From positions 1 to 56,001 of the IMG/VR virus record IMGVR_UViG_3300020057_000388: DNA of 56,001 nucleotides; one strand, written 5' to 3'. Below, piece after piece: positions 30,174 to 38,091 of the stretch. Numbering within the stretch: the first letter of the stretch is position 1; each line of letters starts with the position of its first letter. The position numbers were made by a program, and so were the translations under genes. Origin of the DNA: a virus. Under the pieces are notes generated by a model. That model had not been told where the DNA came from, searched no databases, and saw only the letters and a program-made list of their open reading frames with translations.

Positions 30174-31243
30174 GGCGAGCCTGTGAGGTAACTCTGAAGT
30201 TTGCGACCGACCACAAGCGACAAGCCATTGCCGCTTTGCTGGAATCCTATCGTGGTGCGGTCAACTTCTACCTCCGTTCGGTATGGAATGATCGCGGTTC
30301 GCTCGACAAGCCAACGCTGGCCCGGCTGACGTGTACGCGATTGTCCGAACGGTACAAGAGTCAAGCCTTGAAGCAAGCGTTGGAAATGGTCGTGGCAACA
30401 AAGAAATCAGCCAAGGCATTGGGAAAACAGGCGAGTTGCCCAGTATTTCGCGGCTCCGCCGTGCTGGACTCTAAGTTTGTCGGCGTAGAAGTCGGTCGCG
30501 GTTCGTTCGATCTGATCGTTCGGTTGTCCACGCTGCACGCCGGGCATCGTATCACGATCCCAACGAAGCGAACTACCATCGTCAACAAGTGGCTAGACGT
30601 CTCCGGAGCGAAATTCATTCAAGGTTGTGCCCTGAGTGAAGATGCTTTGATCGTGTGGATCGACGCACCCACTAAAACAACCAAGACAGGCGGCATCACA
30701 CTGGGATTGGACCTTGGCTTGAATAAGCTGATTTCCGACTCGGACGGCAACCACTATGGCCGCGAGTTTATCGCCATTCGAGACAAGATTCGTCGCCGTA
30801 AGCCTGGCTCGAAGTCGCGGCAACGAGCCTTTCGCGAACGCGAGAACTACATTAACCGGACCATCAATCTTTTGCCGTGGAGTACGCTGGCAACGCTTGG
30901 AGTCGAGAAGTTGCATGACATGAAGCGTGGCAAACAAAAGAAAAGAGGTAAGGCATTTAGAAAAGCAATCGCACCTTGGACCTGTCGCCGAGTTCTTACG
31001 CGGATTGGACATAAGGCCGAAGAGCACCGTGTGCAGCTTCACGCCGTTCCTCCCGCGTACACTTCGCAGACGTGCCCCGAGTGTGGAAGGTGCGATCGTG
31101 ACAACAGAAAGGGAGAGCATTTTGCGTGCGTTGGCTGTGGCCACACGTCCGACTCCGATCATATTGGGGCACGCAACGTGTTCGCTCGTACCTTGGAAAC
31201 TTTGCGGAGCGTAGAGTCCCGCAAGCTCATAAAGGCAATGTAA
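30170..31243 (+). CDS. tnpB: TnpB RNA-guided nuclease of the IS607 element
   Basis: 357 residues with an intact RuvC domain: D181 in LGLDLG, E246 in LGVEKLHD, D330 in SDSDHIGARN, and a zinc ribbon C302-x2-C305 / C320-x2-C323 (CPECG, CVGCG). TnpB uses an omega RNA made from the 3' end of the element to cut at sites marked by a short motif, favouring retention. Only about 20 bases lie between the stop and the right end, so the omega RNA would mostly overlap the gene's 3' end. ATG 30170 overlaps tnpA. Confidence 0.92.
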   Translation: MRRACEVTLKFATDHKRQAIAALLESYRGAVNFYLRSVWNDRGSLDKPTLARLTCTRLSERYKSQALKQALEMVVATKKSAKALGKQASCPVFRGSAVLDSKFVGVEVGRGSFDLIVRLSTLHAGHRITIPTKRTTIVNKWLDVSGAKFIQGCALSEDALIVWIDAPTKTTKTGGITLGLDLGLNKLISDSDGNHYGREFIAIRDKIRRRKPGSKSRQRAFRERENYINRTINLLPWSTLATLGVEKLHDMKRGKQKKRGKAFRKAIAPWTCRRVLTRIGHKAEEHRVQLHAVPPAYTSQTCPECGRCDRDNRKGEHFACVGCGHTSDSDHIGARNVFARTLETLRSVESRKLIKAM

Positions 31244-31262
31244 TAGGCGACTATTCATTTCC

Positions 31263-31406
31263 TAACTCTGGTCCGCTGTGATCATCCTGCTGTCAGCGTG
31301 CACCGTCGTCGCCTACACCACCAACCGCTGGATGGTGGTGCCCGCTGCCCTCGGCGCGTACGTCGGCACGTTTGTCGCGGTCCGCAGTGAGGTGACCGCC
31401 TCGTAG
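31263..31406 (+). pseudogene. Small membrane-protein gene, 3' part
   Basis: Frame resumes after the IS with LWSAVIILLSACTVVAYTTN RWMVVPAALGAYVGTFVAVR and stops at 31404-31406: two hydrophobic helices. Its start is the piece at 29478-29564. Confidence 0.75.
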
Positions 31407-31483
31407 CTGAGCTGCAAGCCGCCAAGCGCGGAACCTAGCGCCCCGCTCCGCGCACCAAAATCAAACCAAGGGGAACATCGAAA

Positions 31484-33040
31484 ATGGGTGGAAACATCAA
31501 GGCGGCGCTTTGCGCTGCGACGCTGGCGTGCGCGCTGTTGCTGGGGGGCAGTGGCAATGCGTCCGCTGCGCCGACGCTCTCGGATTCGACGGTGCGGTTC
31601 GGTACCGACTACTCGAAGGTGACGTGTCAGACGATCACCGTGACGGGTGAGCCAGTCTCGTTTATCCAGTCCGACAAGCAAGCGCTGTGGCTCAACGGCG
31701 CGATGGACGTTGACAGCGGCGTGCTCACGCTCTGCGTCAACGTCTGCCTGGTCCCGACGAGTGGTGATCGCGTGCTCCTCGACATCAATGGCGCGATCCT
31801 GACCGTTGCCGCCAAGACGTCGACGAGCACTGATCGCAGTGCCTGCGGTCCGGCCACTGATCCGACTTCGACCGTGCCGCGTTCCACCGGGACGCCGCGC
31901 CCAACGTCGACCACGGCTCGCACACAAGGGGCAGTTACCGCTACGCCCGAGCCGGCGTCGACACCAGTGGTCGACTGTAACGCCAACCCGACCGACCCTG
32001 TCCGCCCGTCGCGCCGTGACGTCTCGGTCAAGATCGAGAACAGCGGACGCACCGGCGATCCGTATGGATTCGACGCGGACGGCTGCACGGCCACGCAAGT
32101 CTGGATGGACGCGGCGCAGGAGTCGCGATGGAATTTCGCAGCCGAGGCGGTGCGCATGATGCGCGACACGCTGCCGGGTTCCGCGCATCGGGTGCAGCGC
32201 GATGTCGAGCTGCTGGGTGACATCACCAAGCGTCTCGGCGTCATCTACGAGATCGCCCGTGCGCTGAAAGACACGCTCGGCGGCAGCTGGCAGACCGACG
32301 AGGACGGCAAGCACTACGACAAGGAAGCGCAGGTACTCTACGACGTCGCAGGCATCTGCCTCGCGTACCCGGTCGAGTGTGCGCAGTCGCCGAAGATGAA
32401 TGACAGCCTTGCCGACGTGATGGATGTCCGCATTGTGCGGGACGCCAGCGGCACGCCGCTCGTCGTCGAGGCGGGCGCGCTGTTCGACCTCCCGTCGAAC
32501 GAGCTGCGGAACCGTCCGCGCATGACGCTCGGCACTGTGCAGGCTAGGACGCAGATGCCGGCGCTGACCGAAGCGCAGCTGATCGCGGTCGACGCAGCGC
32601 ACGAGGCGCACCATGCGGTCGACGACTTCGCGTGCGGCGTCGGTCCGGCGCAACCGGCCGGCATCGTCCGCGCCAAGCACGTCGCACTCGAAGCGCTCGC
32701 GCGGAACGAGGACGAGCATCACTTCCTCCGCATGAAGGACTTCGAGGGTTACGCGGACTCGATCAAGAACGGCAACCCGAACGGGTGGACGTCGACGCAG
32801 GTCTGTCAGTGGCACCGCATTATCGGTCGGTTTCACCACGACTGGCGTGACGCCGTGCTCGCCGGCAAGTGGGGCCGCTCGCGACTCGCCGAGAACGATC
32901 ACCAGACGGGGCATCGGTGCCTGAACCTCAAGGCCGGTCTGCTTGTCAAGTTTTCATGCGGCAAGGGCGTCGACGGTGGCGAGGTGCGCGAGTGTCCGCT
33001 TGAAACGTGCGAGCAGTACCTGGCGAGGGTGTCGCCGTGA
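31484..33040 (+). CDS. Secreted protein with HExxH motif (putative metallopeptidase)
   Basis: 518 residues. Signal peptide (IKAALCAATLACALLLGGSGNASA, likely cut after ASA), then a beta-rich domain with Cys pairs, a Ser/Thr/Pro linker (about 115-165: TSTVPRSTGTPRPTSTT), and a C-terminal domain. That domain has H373-E-A-H-H377 in VDAAHEAHHAVDDF, followed by EALARNEDEHHFLRMKDFEGYAD, where further acidic residues could be the third zinc ligand. Further Cys near the end suggest an exported fold. Ribosome site AAGGGG upstream. Zinc-peptidase activity is inference from one motif; the family is not recognised. Confidence 0.7.
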   Translation: MGGNIKAALCAATLACALLLGGSGNASAAPTLSDSTVRFGTDYSKVTCQTITVTGEPVSFIQSDKQALWLNGAMDVDSGVLTLCVNVCLVPTSGDRVLLDINGAILTVAAKTSTSTDRSACGPATDPTSTVPRSTGTPRPTSTTARTQGAVTATPEPASTPVVDCNANPTDPVRPSRRDVSVKIENSGRTGDPYGFDADGCTATQVWMDAAQESRWNFAAEAVRMMRDTLPGSAHRVQRDVELLGDITKRLGVIYEIARALKDTLGGSWQTDEDGKHYDKEAQVLYDVAGICLAYPVECAQSPKMNDSLADVMDVRIVRDASGTPLVVEAGALFDLPSNELRNRPRMTLGTVQARTQMPALTEAQLIAVDAAHEAHHAVDDFACGVGPAQPAGIVRAKHVALEALARNEDEHHFLRMKDFEGYADSIKNGNPNGWTSTQVCQWHRIIGRFHHDWRDAVLAGKWGRSRLAENDHQTGHRCLNLKAGLLVKFSCGKGVDGGEVRECPLETCEQYLARVSP

Positions 33041-33249
33041 CGAACGTCGGAAAGCACGCACCAGCGCACCACTGGCCGCTCACGCCGAGCGCGCCCTGGG
33101 CAGGTGACATGCCGCTGACGTATCCGGGGATTCAGCCGCCGGGGCCATGGCCGGTTCCCGAGCCGCATCGTCACACCTGCCCGAATTGCGGCGCGTGCCC
33201 GAGCTGCGGATGGCCGATGGTGCCGCGTCGAGGCGTCAGCTTCAACTAA
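33037..33249 (+). CDS. Small Pro-rich zinc-ribbon protein
   Basis: 70 residues from GTG 33037 (overlapping the previous stop). The first 50 are rich in Pro/Trp/His (PLTPSAPWAGDMPLTYPGIQPPG), followed by HTCPNCGACPSCGWP, two tight cysteine pairs. The layout suggests a flexible arm plus a zinc knuckle. Unknown. Confidence 0.5.
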   Translation: MTNVGKHAPAHHWPLTPSAPWAGDMPLTYPGIQPPGPWPVPEPHRHTCPNCGACPSCGWPMVPRRGVSFN

Positions 33250-33266
33250 AAGACGAAGGGGGAGCA

Positions 33267-33455
33267 ATGAGGATCGAGGGGCAAATTACATCGGTGGTGC
33301 AGTCGAGGGGCTGGAAGGGGGAACGCTTGGCGATCGTCAACGTACAGACTGAGGGTTCGGCGGTGGCGGACATGCACATTTACGTGCCGCGCGTTCATCC
33401 ACTGGCGAAGGTCATGCGCGAGGGTGTGACGATCCAGGTGGGGCCAGCGAAATGA
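33267..33455 (+). CDS. Small beta-rich protein
   Basis: 62 residues, MRIEGQITSVVQSRGWKGER LAIVNVQTEGSAVADMHIYV then VTIQVGPAK, an OB-like alternation of strands. GGGGGAGC lies before the ATG. It could be a single-strand-binding or virion accessory protein; not decidable. Confidence 0.55.
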   Translation: MRIEGQITSVVQSRGWKGERLAIVNVQTEGSAVADMHIYVPRVHPLAKVMREGVTIQVGPAK

Positions 33456-33808
33456 CGTCGCAGGCGCCGAACGCCGTACCGCAGCCGAGTCTCGGCGAAC
33501 AGGTCATCGACTGGTGTGGCCGCTTCGAGGCGCAGCAAGGAAAGCTCGCACACGGTGCCGCGATCCTCTGTAACGCTGCCGGGGATAGCTGGCACGCACT
33601 CGCCGTCACGGCCAACCAGTCGCGCGCAGCCGCGCAACGCATCGCGAAGGATATGGCGATCGTGATGCGCTACCGCGGTGACGAGTCGATTGCCGCAGTC
33701 GACAACGACGACGTGGCGGTGACGTTCCTCCGCAAGCTCGGCGACGAGTACGAGGACGAAGCCGGCCACCTGATGCGCGAAGTGCTGCGCCTGAAGGGGA
33801 TTCATTGA
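33452..33808 (+). CDS. Hypothetical protein
   Basis: 118 residues, mostly helical: VIDWCGRFEAQQGKLAHGAA ILCNAAGDSWHALAVTANQSRAAAQRIAKDMAIVMRYRG, then VTFLRKLGDEYEDEAGHLMREV. ATG overlaps the previous stop (ATGA). Unrecognised. The coupling with the next TTG start shows it is part of the small-gene string before the head module. Confidence 0.55.
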   Translation: MTSQAPNAVPQPSLGEQVIDWCGRFEAQQGKLAHGAAILCNAAGDSWHALAVTANQSRAAAQRIAKDMAIVMRYRGDESIAAVDNDDVAVTFLRKLGDEYEDEAGHLMREVLRLKGIH

Positions 33809-33912
33809 GCACGGGCGTCAATCGCTCGATCACCACGCGGCCAGTGCGCAAGCCTGACGGCGCGGTCGAGCGACCTGCCCCGGTGAGCAAGACGAAGGAA
33901 AAGAAAAAGTAG
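33805..33912 (+). CDS. Short basic peptide (35 residues)
   Basis: TTG 33805 overlaps the previous stop (TTGA) and encodes STGVNRSITTRPVRKPDGAV ending in KTKEKKK. Lysine-rich tail suggests DNA or protein contact. Weak support besides the coupling. Confidence 0.4.
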   Translation: MSTGVNRSITTRPVRKPDGAVERPAPVSKTKEKKK

Positions 33913-33936
33913 CGACGCGATCGGGGGTCGCGTCGC
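33912..33936 (+). terminator. Hairpin after the small-gene string
   Basis: GCGACGCGA (33912-33920), seven-base loop, TCGCGTCGC (33928-33936). It begins at the last base of the short peptide's stop. No T run follows, so it may be a processing or Rho-assisted site. Confidence 0.5.
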
Positions 33937-34109
33937 ACGAGCTAGGGCGGCGGCTTCAGCGCTTGAGTGGGTCGCCTCGCGCGCCTGTTCCCCCGCAGGT
34001 TGGATCGGCTTAGGCCGGTCGGCCGTCGCCCTTCTTTCTGTCATCGCTGATGCAATTCAGGCAGCGACGTCGAGCCCGGAAACGCTACGGCGTTCGTCCG
34101 GCTTAATCC

Positions 34110-34148
34110 ACGGCTCCGTACGCCTAACCGCGTGCGGGGCCGTCTTTT
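34110..34148 (+). terminator. Terminator before the head module
   Basis: ACGGCTCCG (34110-34118) pairs with CGGGGCCGT (34135-34143) with one G-U pair, followed by CTTTT. The 290-base gap 33913-34204 holds this, the previous hairpin and no gene; a promoter for the head genes would be expected downstream, but no good one is visible. Confidence 0.55.
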
Positions 34149-34204
34149 CGTGCGTCCCGGTTTCGCCACCTGTTCGCCCCTGCCGAAAGCCACGAGCCCT
34201 GCCT

Positions 34205-36415
34205 ATGCCGAAGCGCAAACACATGAACCGCCCCGATCGTGCCGGCAATGCTGCAGGCGCGGTGACCCGCGGCGAGGTCGACGCGCATGTACGTTCGAGC
34301 GTCGACGCGATGGCGAGAGCCTTCTATTCCGGCGTTGTCGACGGGAACGGCCGCGCTTATGGAGGTCGCGGCGCCGAGGCATCGTTCTCAACGCATGACC
34401 TGCTGTTCTCGGCGATGTCGCTGCTCATGCAGGACGTCGCCGCGATTCCCCGCAAGCTGATCAAGGGCAAGGGCCCCGAAGCCATCGACACCGATCCGGT
34501 GCTCGACTTCGTGAACGACAACCCGAACCCCGGTCGCTACCCGGACGGCGACTACGTCGTGCAGCTCCTGTGCGGCTACCTGCTCGAAACGGGTAACGCC
34601 TGGATCTGGACCAGCTCGATGCTGGACAGCCGGACCGGCCTGCCCATCGAGATGCTGGTGCTCGGCCTGCAGCACGTGTCGCCGGTGATCGACTACGTGA
34701 CCGGCTCGCTGAAGGCGTGGCGCATCACGTGGGGCTCGCAACGGAAAGACTTCCCGCCCGAGTACCTGACGCACGTCAAGCTGCTGCCCGACCTGAACGA
34801 CAAGTATCAAATCTTAGGCTGCGGCCCGGTGCGCGCTGCCGCGTCGAAGGTCGATGGCAACTATGCGCGCCAGCTCTACGACAAGGCGTTTTTCGAGCGC
34901 GGCGCGGAGCCGAGCGCCGTGGTGCGCTACGGCGCTGACGGTGACACCCGGATTCCGCAGGTCGTCGACAAGGCCACGCTCGATGCGATGGTGCGCGGCT
35001 TCAAGGAACGACACGTCGGCGTCGAGAACATGCGCGGGGTCGTTGGCCTGAACGCCGGCTGGCACCTCGAACCGTTCGGCGGTGATCTCGGCGACCTGCA
35101 GCTCGTCGAGATGGCGGTGCAAGGCGTCAAGGACGTCGCCCGCATTTTTAAGATTCCGCCCCCGAAGCTCGGTGACTATTCCGACGTTGGACTGTCACGC
35201 GAGGGCATCGAAGCAACGGACATCATCTACGCGGTTCAGGCCGTCGTGCCGCTCGCGAAGATCGTCTTTTCTGGCCTGACACATGCGCTCGTTGCGCATC
35301 TGAACGGCCGCAAGTTCTACCTCGACCGCGACGAGATCGACGCCCTGCGCGGTCGCTTCGAGGACAAGGTCAAGAATTACGGCACGCTCGTCGACAAGTT
35401 CGTGTCGCCCCGTGTGGCCGCAGAGCTGGTCGACTTGGGTGCGAACCCGGATGACCTGACCGACGAGGTGCTGGTGCGCGGCGTGGTCACCACGCTGGAG
35501 CAGGCAACCGCCGAGCCCGAGGAGCAACCCGCCGCACTGGCAGGGGCACCGCCGCCGCTCGCCATCGACGAGGTCGACGACCTGACCGATGGCGCACCCG
35601 AGCCCGTCGCCACTGACGAGACGGCGCGCGGCTGTGGCTGCGGTCATGGACGCTTCGCCCGCAACTTCCAGCCGAAGCGCCTGCGCGAATGGCGGGCGTT
35701 CGTCGCGAAGTGGGCACCGCTCGAAACGACAACGCGGAATCGCCTGAAGCGGTACTTTCGCGGGCTCCGCACCGAGACGTTAGCGAACCTCGAACGCGTG
35801 GTCGGACGCAACGTCCGCAGCGTCGACGAGGACACCAAACGCATTCTGTTCGACGAGCGCGCGGCGGATCGCGAGCTGCGGAGCTTCATTGCCCCGTACC
35901 TCGAACAAGCCATCGGCATCGGCGTCGACGACGTCGCTGAGATCCTGGGCGCTGACCCGCTCGCCATTGAGTCGGGCGCCGCGGATGCGCTGCTGCGCGA
36001 CAAGACGATCCGCGTGGTGCGGATCAACGACACGCTGCGCGAGTCGCTGCGCGTCACGCTCCGCGAAGGGCTGAACAAGGGCGAGGCAATCAACGACCTA
36101 GCTGCCCGCGTCCGCCTTACGTTCCAAGATCGCGCCGAGAACGGTGCGAGCCGCACCCGCACCATCGCCCGCACCGAGATCGGCGGCGCCGTCAACGGCA
36201 GCAAGCGCGTCGAGATGAAGGCGCAGGGCGTGAAGAAACGCGAATGGATGACGTCGGGTGATGAATTCGTGCGCGACTCGCACGTCGCCGTCGACGGCGA
36301 AATTCGCGACATGGACGAAGTGTTCTCGAATGGCCTCGCCATCCCCGGTGATCCGAGCGGCGCTGCCGAGGAAGTCATCAACTGCCGCTGCACGACGACA
36401 CCTGTCGTCGCCTAA
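34205..36415 (+). CDS. Portal protein fused to MuF-type head morphogenesis protein
   Basis: 736 residues. Residues about 40-430 are an HK97-type portal (FVNDNPNPGRYPDGDYVVQLL, LETGNAWIW, FFERGAEPSAVVRYG, IPPPKLGDYSDVGLSREGIEATDI, LVAHLNGRKFYLDRDEI). An Ala/Pro-rich linker follows. Residues about 500-736 are SPP1 gp7/Mu F-like (ARTEIGGAVNGSKRVEMKAQGVKKREW, VRDSHVAVDGEIR, INCRCTTTP). The portal forms the DNA channel; MuF domains help head assembly or DNA ejection. The joined form is known in some phages. The long linker fits a fusion, not a frameshift. Confidence 0.88.
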   Translation: MPKRKHMNRPDRAGNAAGAVTRGEVDAHVRSSVDAMARAFYSGVVDGNGRAYGGRGAEASFSTHDLLFSAMSLLMQDVAAIPRKLIKGKGPEAIDTDPVLDFVNDNPNPGRYPDGDYVVQLLCGYLLETGNAWIWTSSMLDSRTGLPIEMLVLGLQHVSPVIDYVTGSLKAWRITWGSQRKDFPPEYLTHVKLLPDLNDKYQILGCGPVRAAASKVDGNYARQLYDKAFFERGAEPSAVVRYGADGDTRIPQVVDKATLDAMVRGFKERHVGVENMRGVVGLNAGWHLEPFGGDLGDLQLVEMAVQGVKDVARIFKIPPPKLGDYSDVGLSREGIEATDIIYAVQAVVPLAKIVFSGLTHALVAHLNGRKFYLDRDEIDALRGRFEDKVKNYGTLVDKFVSPRVAAELVDLGANPDDLTDEVLVRGVVTTLEQATAEPEEQPAALAGAPPPLAIDEVDDLTDGAPEPVATDETARGCGCGHGRFARNFQPKRLREWRAFVAKWAPLETTTRNRLKRYFRGLRTETLANLERVVGRNVRSVDEDTKRILFDERAADRELRSFIAPYLEQAIGIGVDDVAEILGADPLAIESGAADALLRDKTIRVVRINDTLRESLRVTLREGLNKGEAINDLAARVRLTFQDRAENGASRTRTIARTEIGGAVNGSKRVEMKAQGVKKREWMTSGDEFVRDSHVAVDGEIRDMDEVFSNGLAIPGDPSGAAEEVINCRCTTTPVVA

Positions 36416-36445
36416 CCCGCTTCCCTCACTGCTCAGGAGTTCACC

Positions 36446-37984
36446 ATGGCAACCGTCATCAATCGCATTCGTGCGCTCGCCGGACAGGCGATCCAGAACC
36501 TTCCCGCCCTCAAGTTCCGCGAGGGCACCGACAAGGCGACCCGCGCCCAAGCCGAGGGCATGCTGTCGACCCTTCAGCGCGGTGAGATGGTCACCGTTCG
36601 CACCGTCGCCTCATTCGGTGCGCGCGTGTTCACTGGCGCCGAGTTCGGTGGCTGGGAACGCACGGCCAACTTCGAGGCGTGGCAGCGCGCGACTGACGGC
36701 GGGGGCGATGGGCGCCTGCTCGAATTCGTCGCCGTGTCCGAGGGCGACAAGCGCGATGGCTCGCGCATTCGCGTCGACGGCATCGACACCACGAACCTGG
36801 CGAAAAACCCGGTGTTCTTGTGGAACCATAACAGCGGTGGCCCGCTGCCGCCGATTGGTCGCATTGTCGCGATCAAGAAGGCGGACCACGTCGGCCTCGG
36901 TCGCGTGCTGATGATCCGCGTCGCGCCGCTCGCGACGACCGACGGCACCGAACACCTCGACTTTGCGCGCATGATCTTCTCGATGTTCGAGAACGGCGAC
37001 ATGCACGCCGTCTCGTTCGGATGGGTGCCGACCGACTATGAGGTCATGTACTCGGATGACGGGTACTTCCTCGGGTTCGACTTCCTTAAGTCGGATGCCC
37101 TCGAAGTCTCGGCGGTGCCGACTCCGGCTGACCCGGACGCGCTGAAACAGCACGCCGGCAGCGCCTGCGCGTACCGCTCAGCTGCGAGCAAGTTCCCTGA
37201 CCTGTTCACGACCCGGCGCGATTCCGGCGTGTTCATGCTGCGGGACGGCGTCGAGCTGGGACCGCTGTTCCGACTCGCCGACGAAGGCGCCACGACGAGC
37301 AGCGTCGAGGGCCAGCCGCCGATTCCCGCGCCCGCGCGCGAGGAGGGTGGCAGCCAGAATGCCGCCGCTGAGCCTTGCAGTGTTCCGTTACCAACGGAAC
37401 AGGCCGAGAAGCTGCGCGGCATCTTCGCCGGCCCGGTCCGCGAGGCGCTGGCTGCGAACGATACGAAAGAGCTGCTGACGCTCGTGCGCGAGCTGATCGC
37501 CGCAGGCACCGCGGCCGACGAAGTCTATGCGGCCGTCGAGTCCGAGCGTGATGCTGCGCACGAGGAAGCGGCCCTTGCGATCGAGACGGCTGAGCGTGTC
37601 GCTGGTCTGTTCGGCGACAAGTCCATCGTCGGCCAGCGTGCCGGCAAGTCCCTGTCGCGCAAGAACCGCGAGAAGGTCGAGGCTGCGCACGCAGCGTGCT
37701 CGGCTGCGACCACGGCGTTGCGCGACCTGCTCGATTCGACGTCGGAAAGCACGACCGACGACACGAGCGACGACGATGCGCGCTCGGTGTCTGATGCACT
37801 GACCCGTCTGCAGGCGTCGGCTGAAACCCTGGCCCGCGCGAACGGTACCGACACCGTGTCGGTGCTCGCCGCGGCTCAACGGTCAGTCGAGCGCTTGGCG
37901 GCGCTGGTGTCGCCCCCTGCGCCCGACATCGGTGGTGACATTTACGCCGGTATCTTCGCCCGCGCTGCCGTCGTCGGCGCGTAA
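36446..37984 (+). CDS. Prohead protease with C-terminal scaffold-like part
   Basis: 512 residues. N-terminal HK97-family serine protease: H128 in LWNHNSGG, S190 in MHAVSFGW, and the EVSAVPTPADPDAL end of the domain at about residue 230. The remaining 270 residues are helical, Ala/Glu/Arg-rich with coiled-coil character (AALAIETAERVAGLF... ALTRLQASAETLARANGTD), which is likely the scaffold cleaved during maturation. A strong ribosome site (AGGAG) precedes the ATG. Confidence 0.85.
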   Translation: MATVINRIRALAGQAIQNLPALKFREGTDKATRAQAEGMLSTLQRGEMVTVRTVASFGARVFTGAEFGGWERTANFEAWQRATDGGGDGRLLEFVAVSEGDKRDGSRIRVDGIDTTNLAKNPVFLWNHNSGGPLPPIGRIVAIKKADHVGLGRVLMIRVAPLATTDGTEHLDFARMIFSMFENGDMHAVSFGWVPTDYEVMYSDDGYFLGFDFLKSDALEVSAVPTPADPDALKQHAGSACAYRSAASKFPDLFTTRRDSGVFMLRDGVELGPLFRLADEGATTSSVEGQPPIPAPAREEGGSQNAAAEPCSVPLPTEQAEKLRGIFAGPVREALAANDTKELLTLVRELIAAGTAADEVYAAVESERDAAHEEAALAIETAERVAGLFGDKSIVGQRAGKSLSRKNREKVEAAHAACSAATTALRDLLDSTSESTTDDTSDDDARSVSDALTRLQASAETLARANGTDTVSVLAAAQRSVERLAALVSPPAPDIGGDIYAGIFARAAVVGA

Positions 37985-38030
37985 CCTTCACCCTCACACC
38001 CCGCAACCACAACCCACAACCGAACCCTAT

Positions 38031-38079
38031 CCGGGCCGCACCGGCGCGACGAGCGCCGAGCTGCGCCCGGTTTCTTTTT
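38031..38079 (+). terminator. Terminator between protease and capsid genes
   Basis: CCGGGCcGCA ... TGCGCCCGG with an inner GGCGC/GCGCC helix, then TTTCTTTTT (38071-38079). It overlaps the region just before the capsid ribosome site (GAGGAG). It would reduce read-through of the protease message, or act together with a capsid-proximal promoter not identified here. Confidence 0.7.
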
Positions 38080-38091
38080 GAGGAGCCACAC

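Larger units (their letters stand above)
29563..31265 (+). mobile_element. IS607-family element (tnpA serine recombinase + tnpB)
   Basis: About 1.7 kb, visibly less GC-rich than the flanks, carrying tnpA and tnpB in overlapping order. It sits inside a membrane-protein gene after GCTGG (left) and before CTCTGG (right). GCCTATTA with adjoining TAGTCGC bases recurs near both ends (left 29596-29611, right 31240-31255, inverted), probably recombinase sites. IS607 elements have no long inverted repeats or target duplications, which fits. Both genes look complete, so it may be active. Confidence 0.85.

Noticed and set aside
31313-32914. Long open frame of 533 codons on the minus strand
   Set aside because: It mirrors the secreted-protein gene, is Arg/Asp/Val-rich without any domain, and has no ribosome site; it is caused by high GC at third positions.
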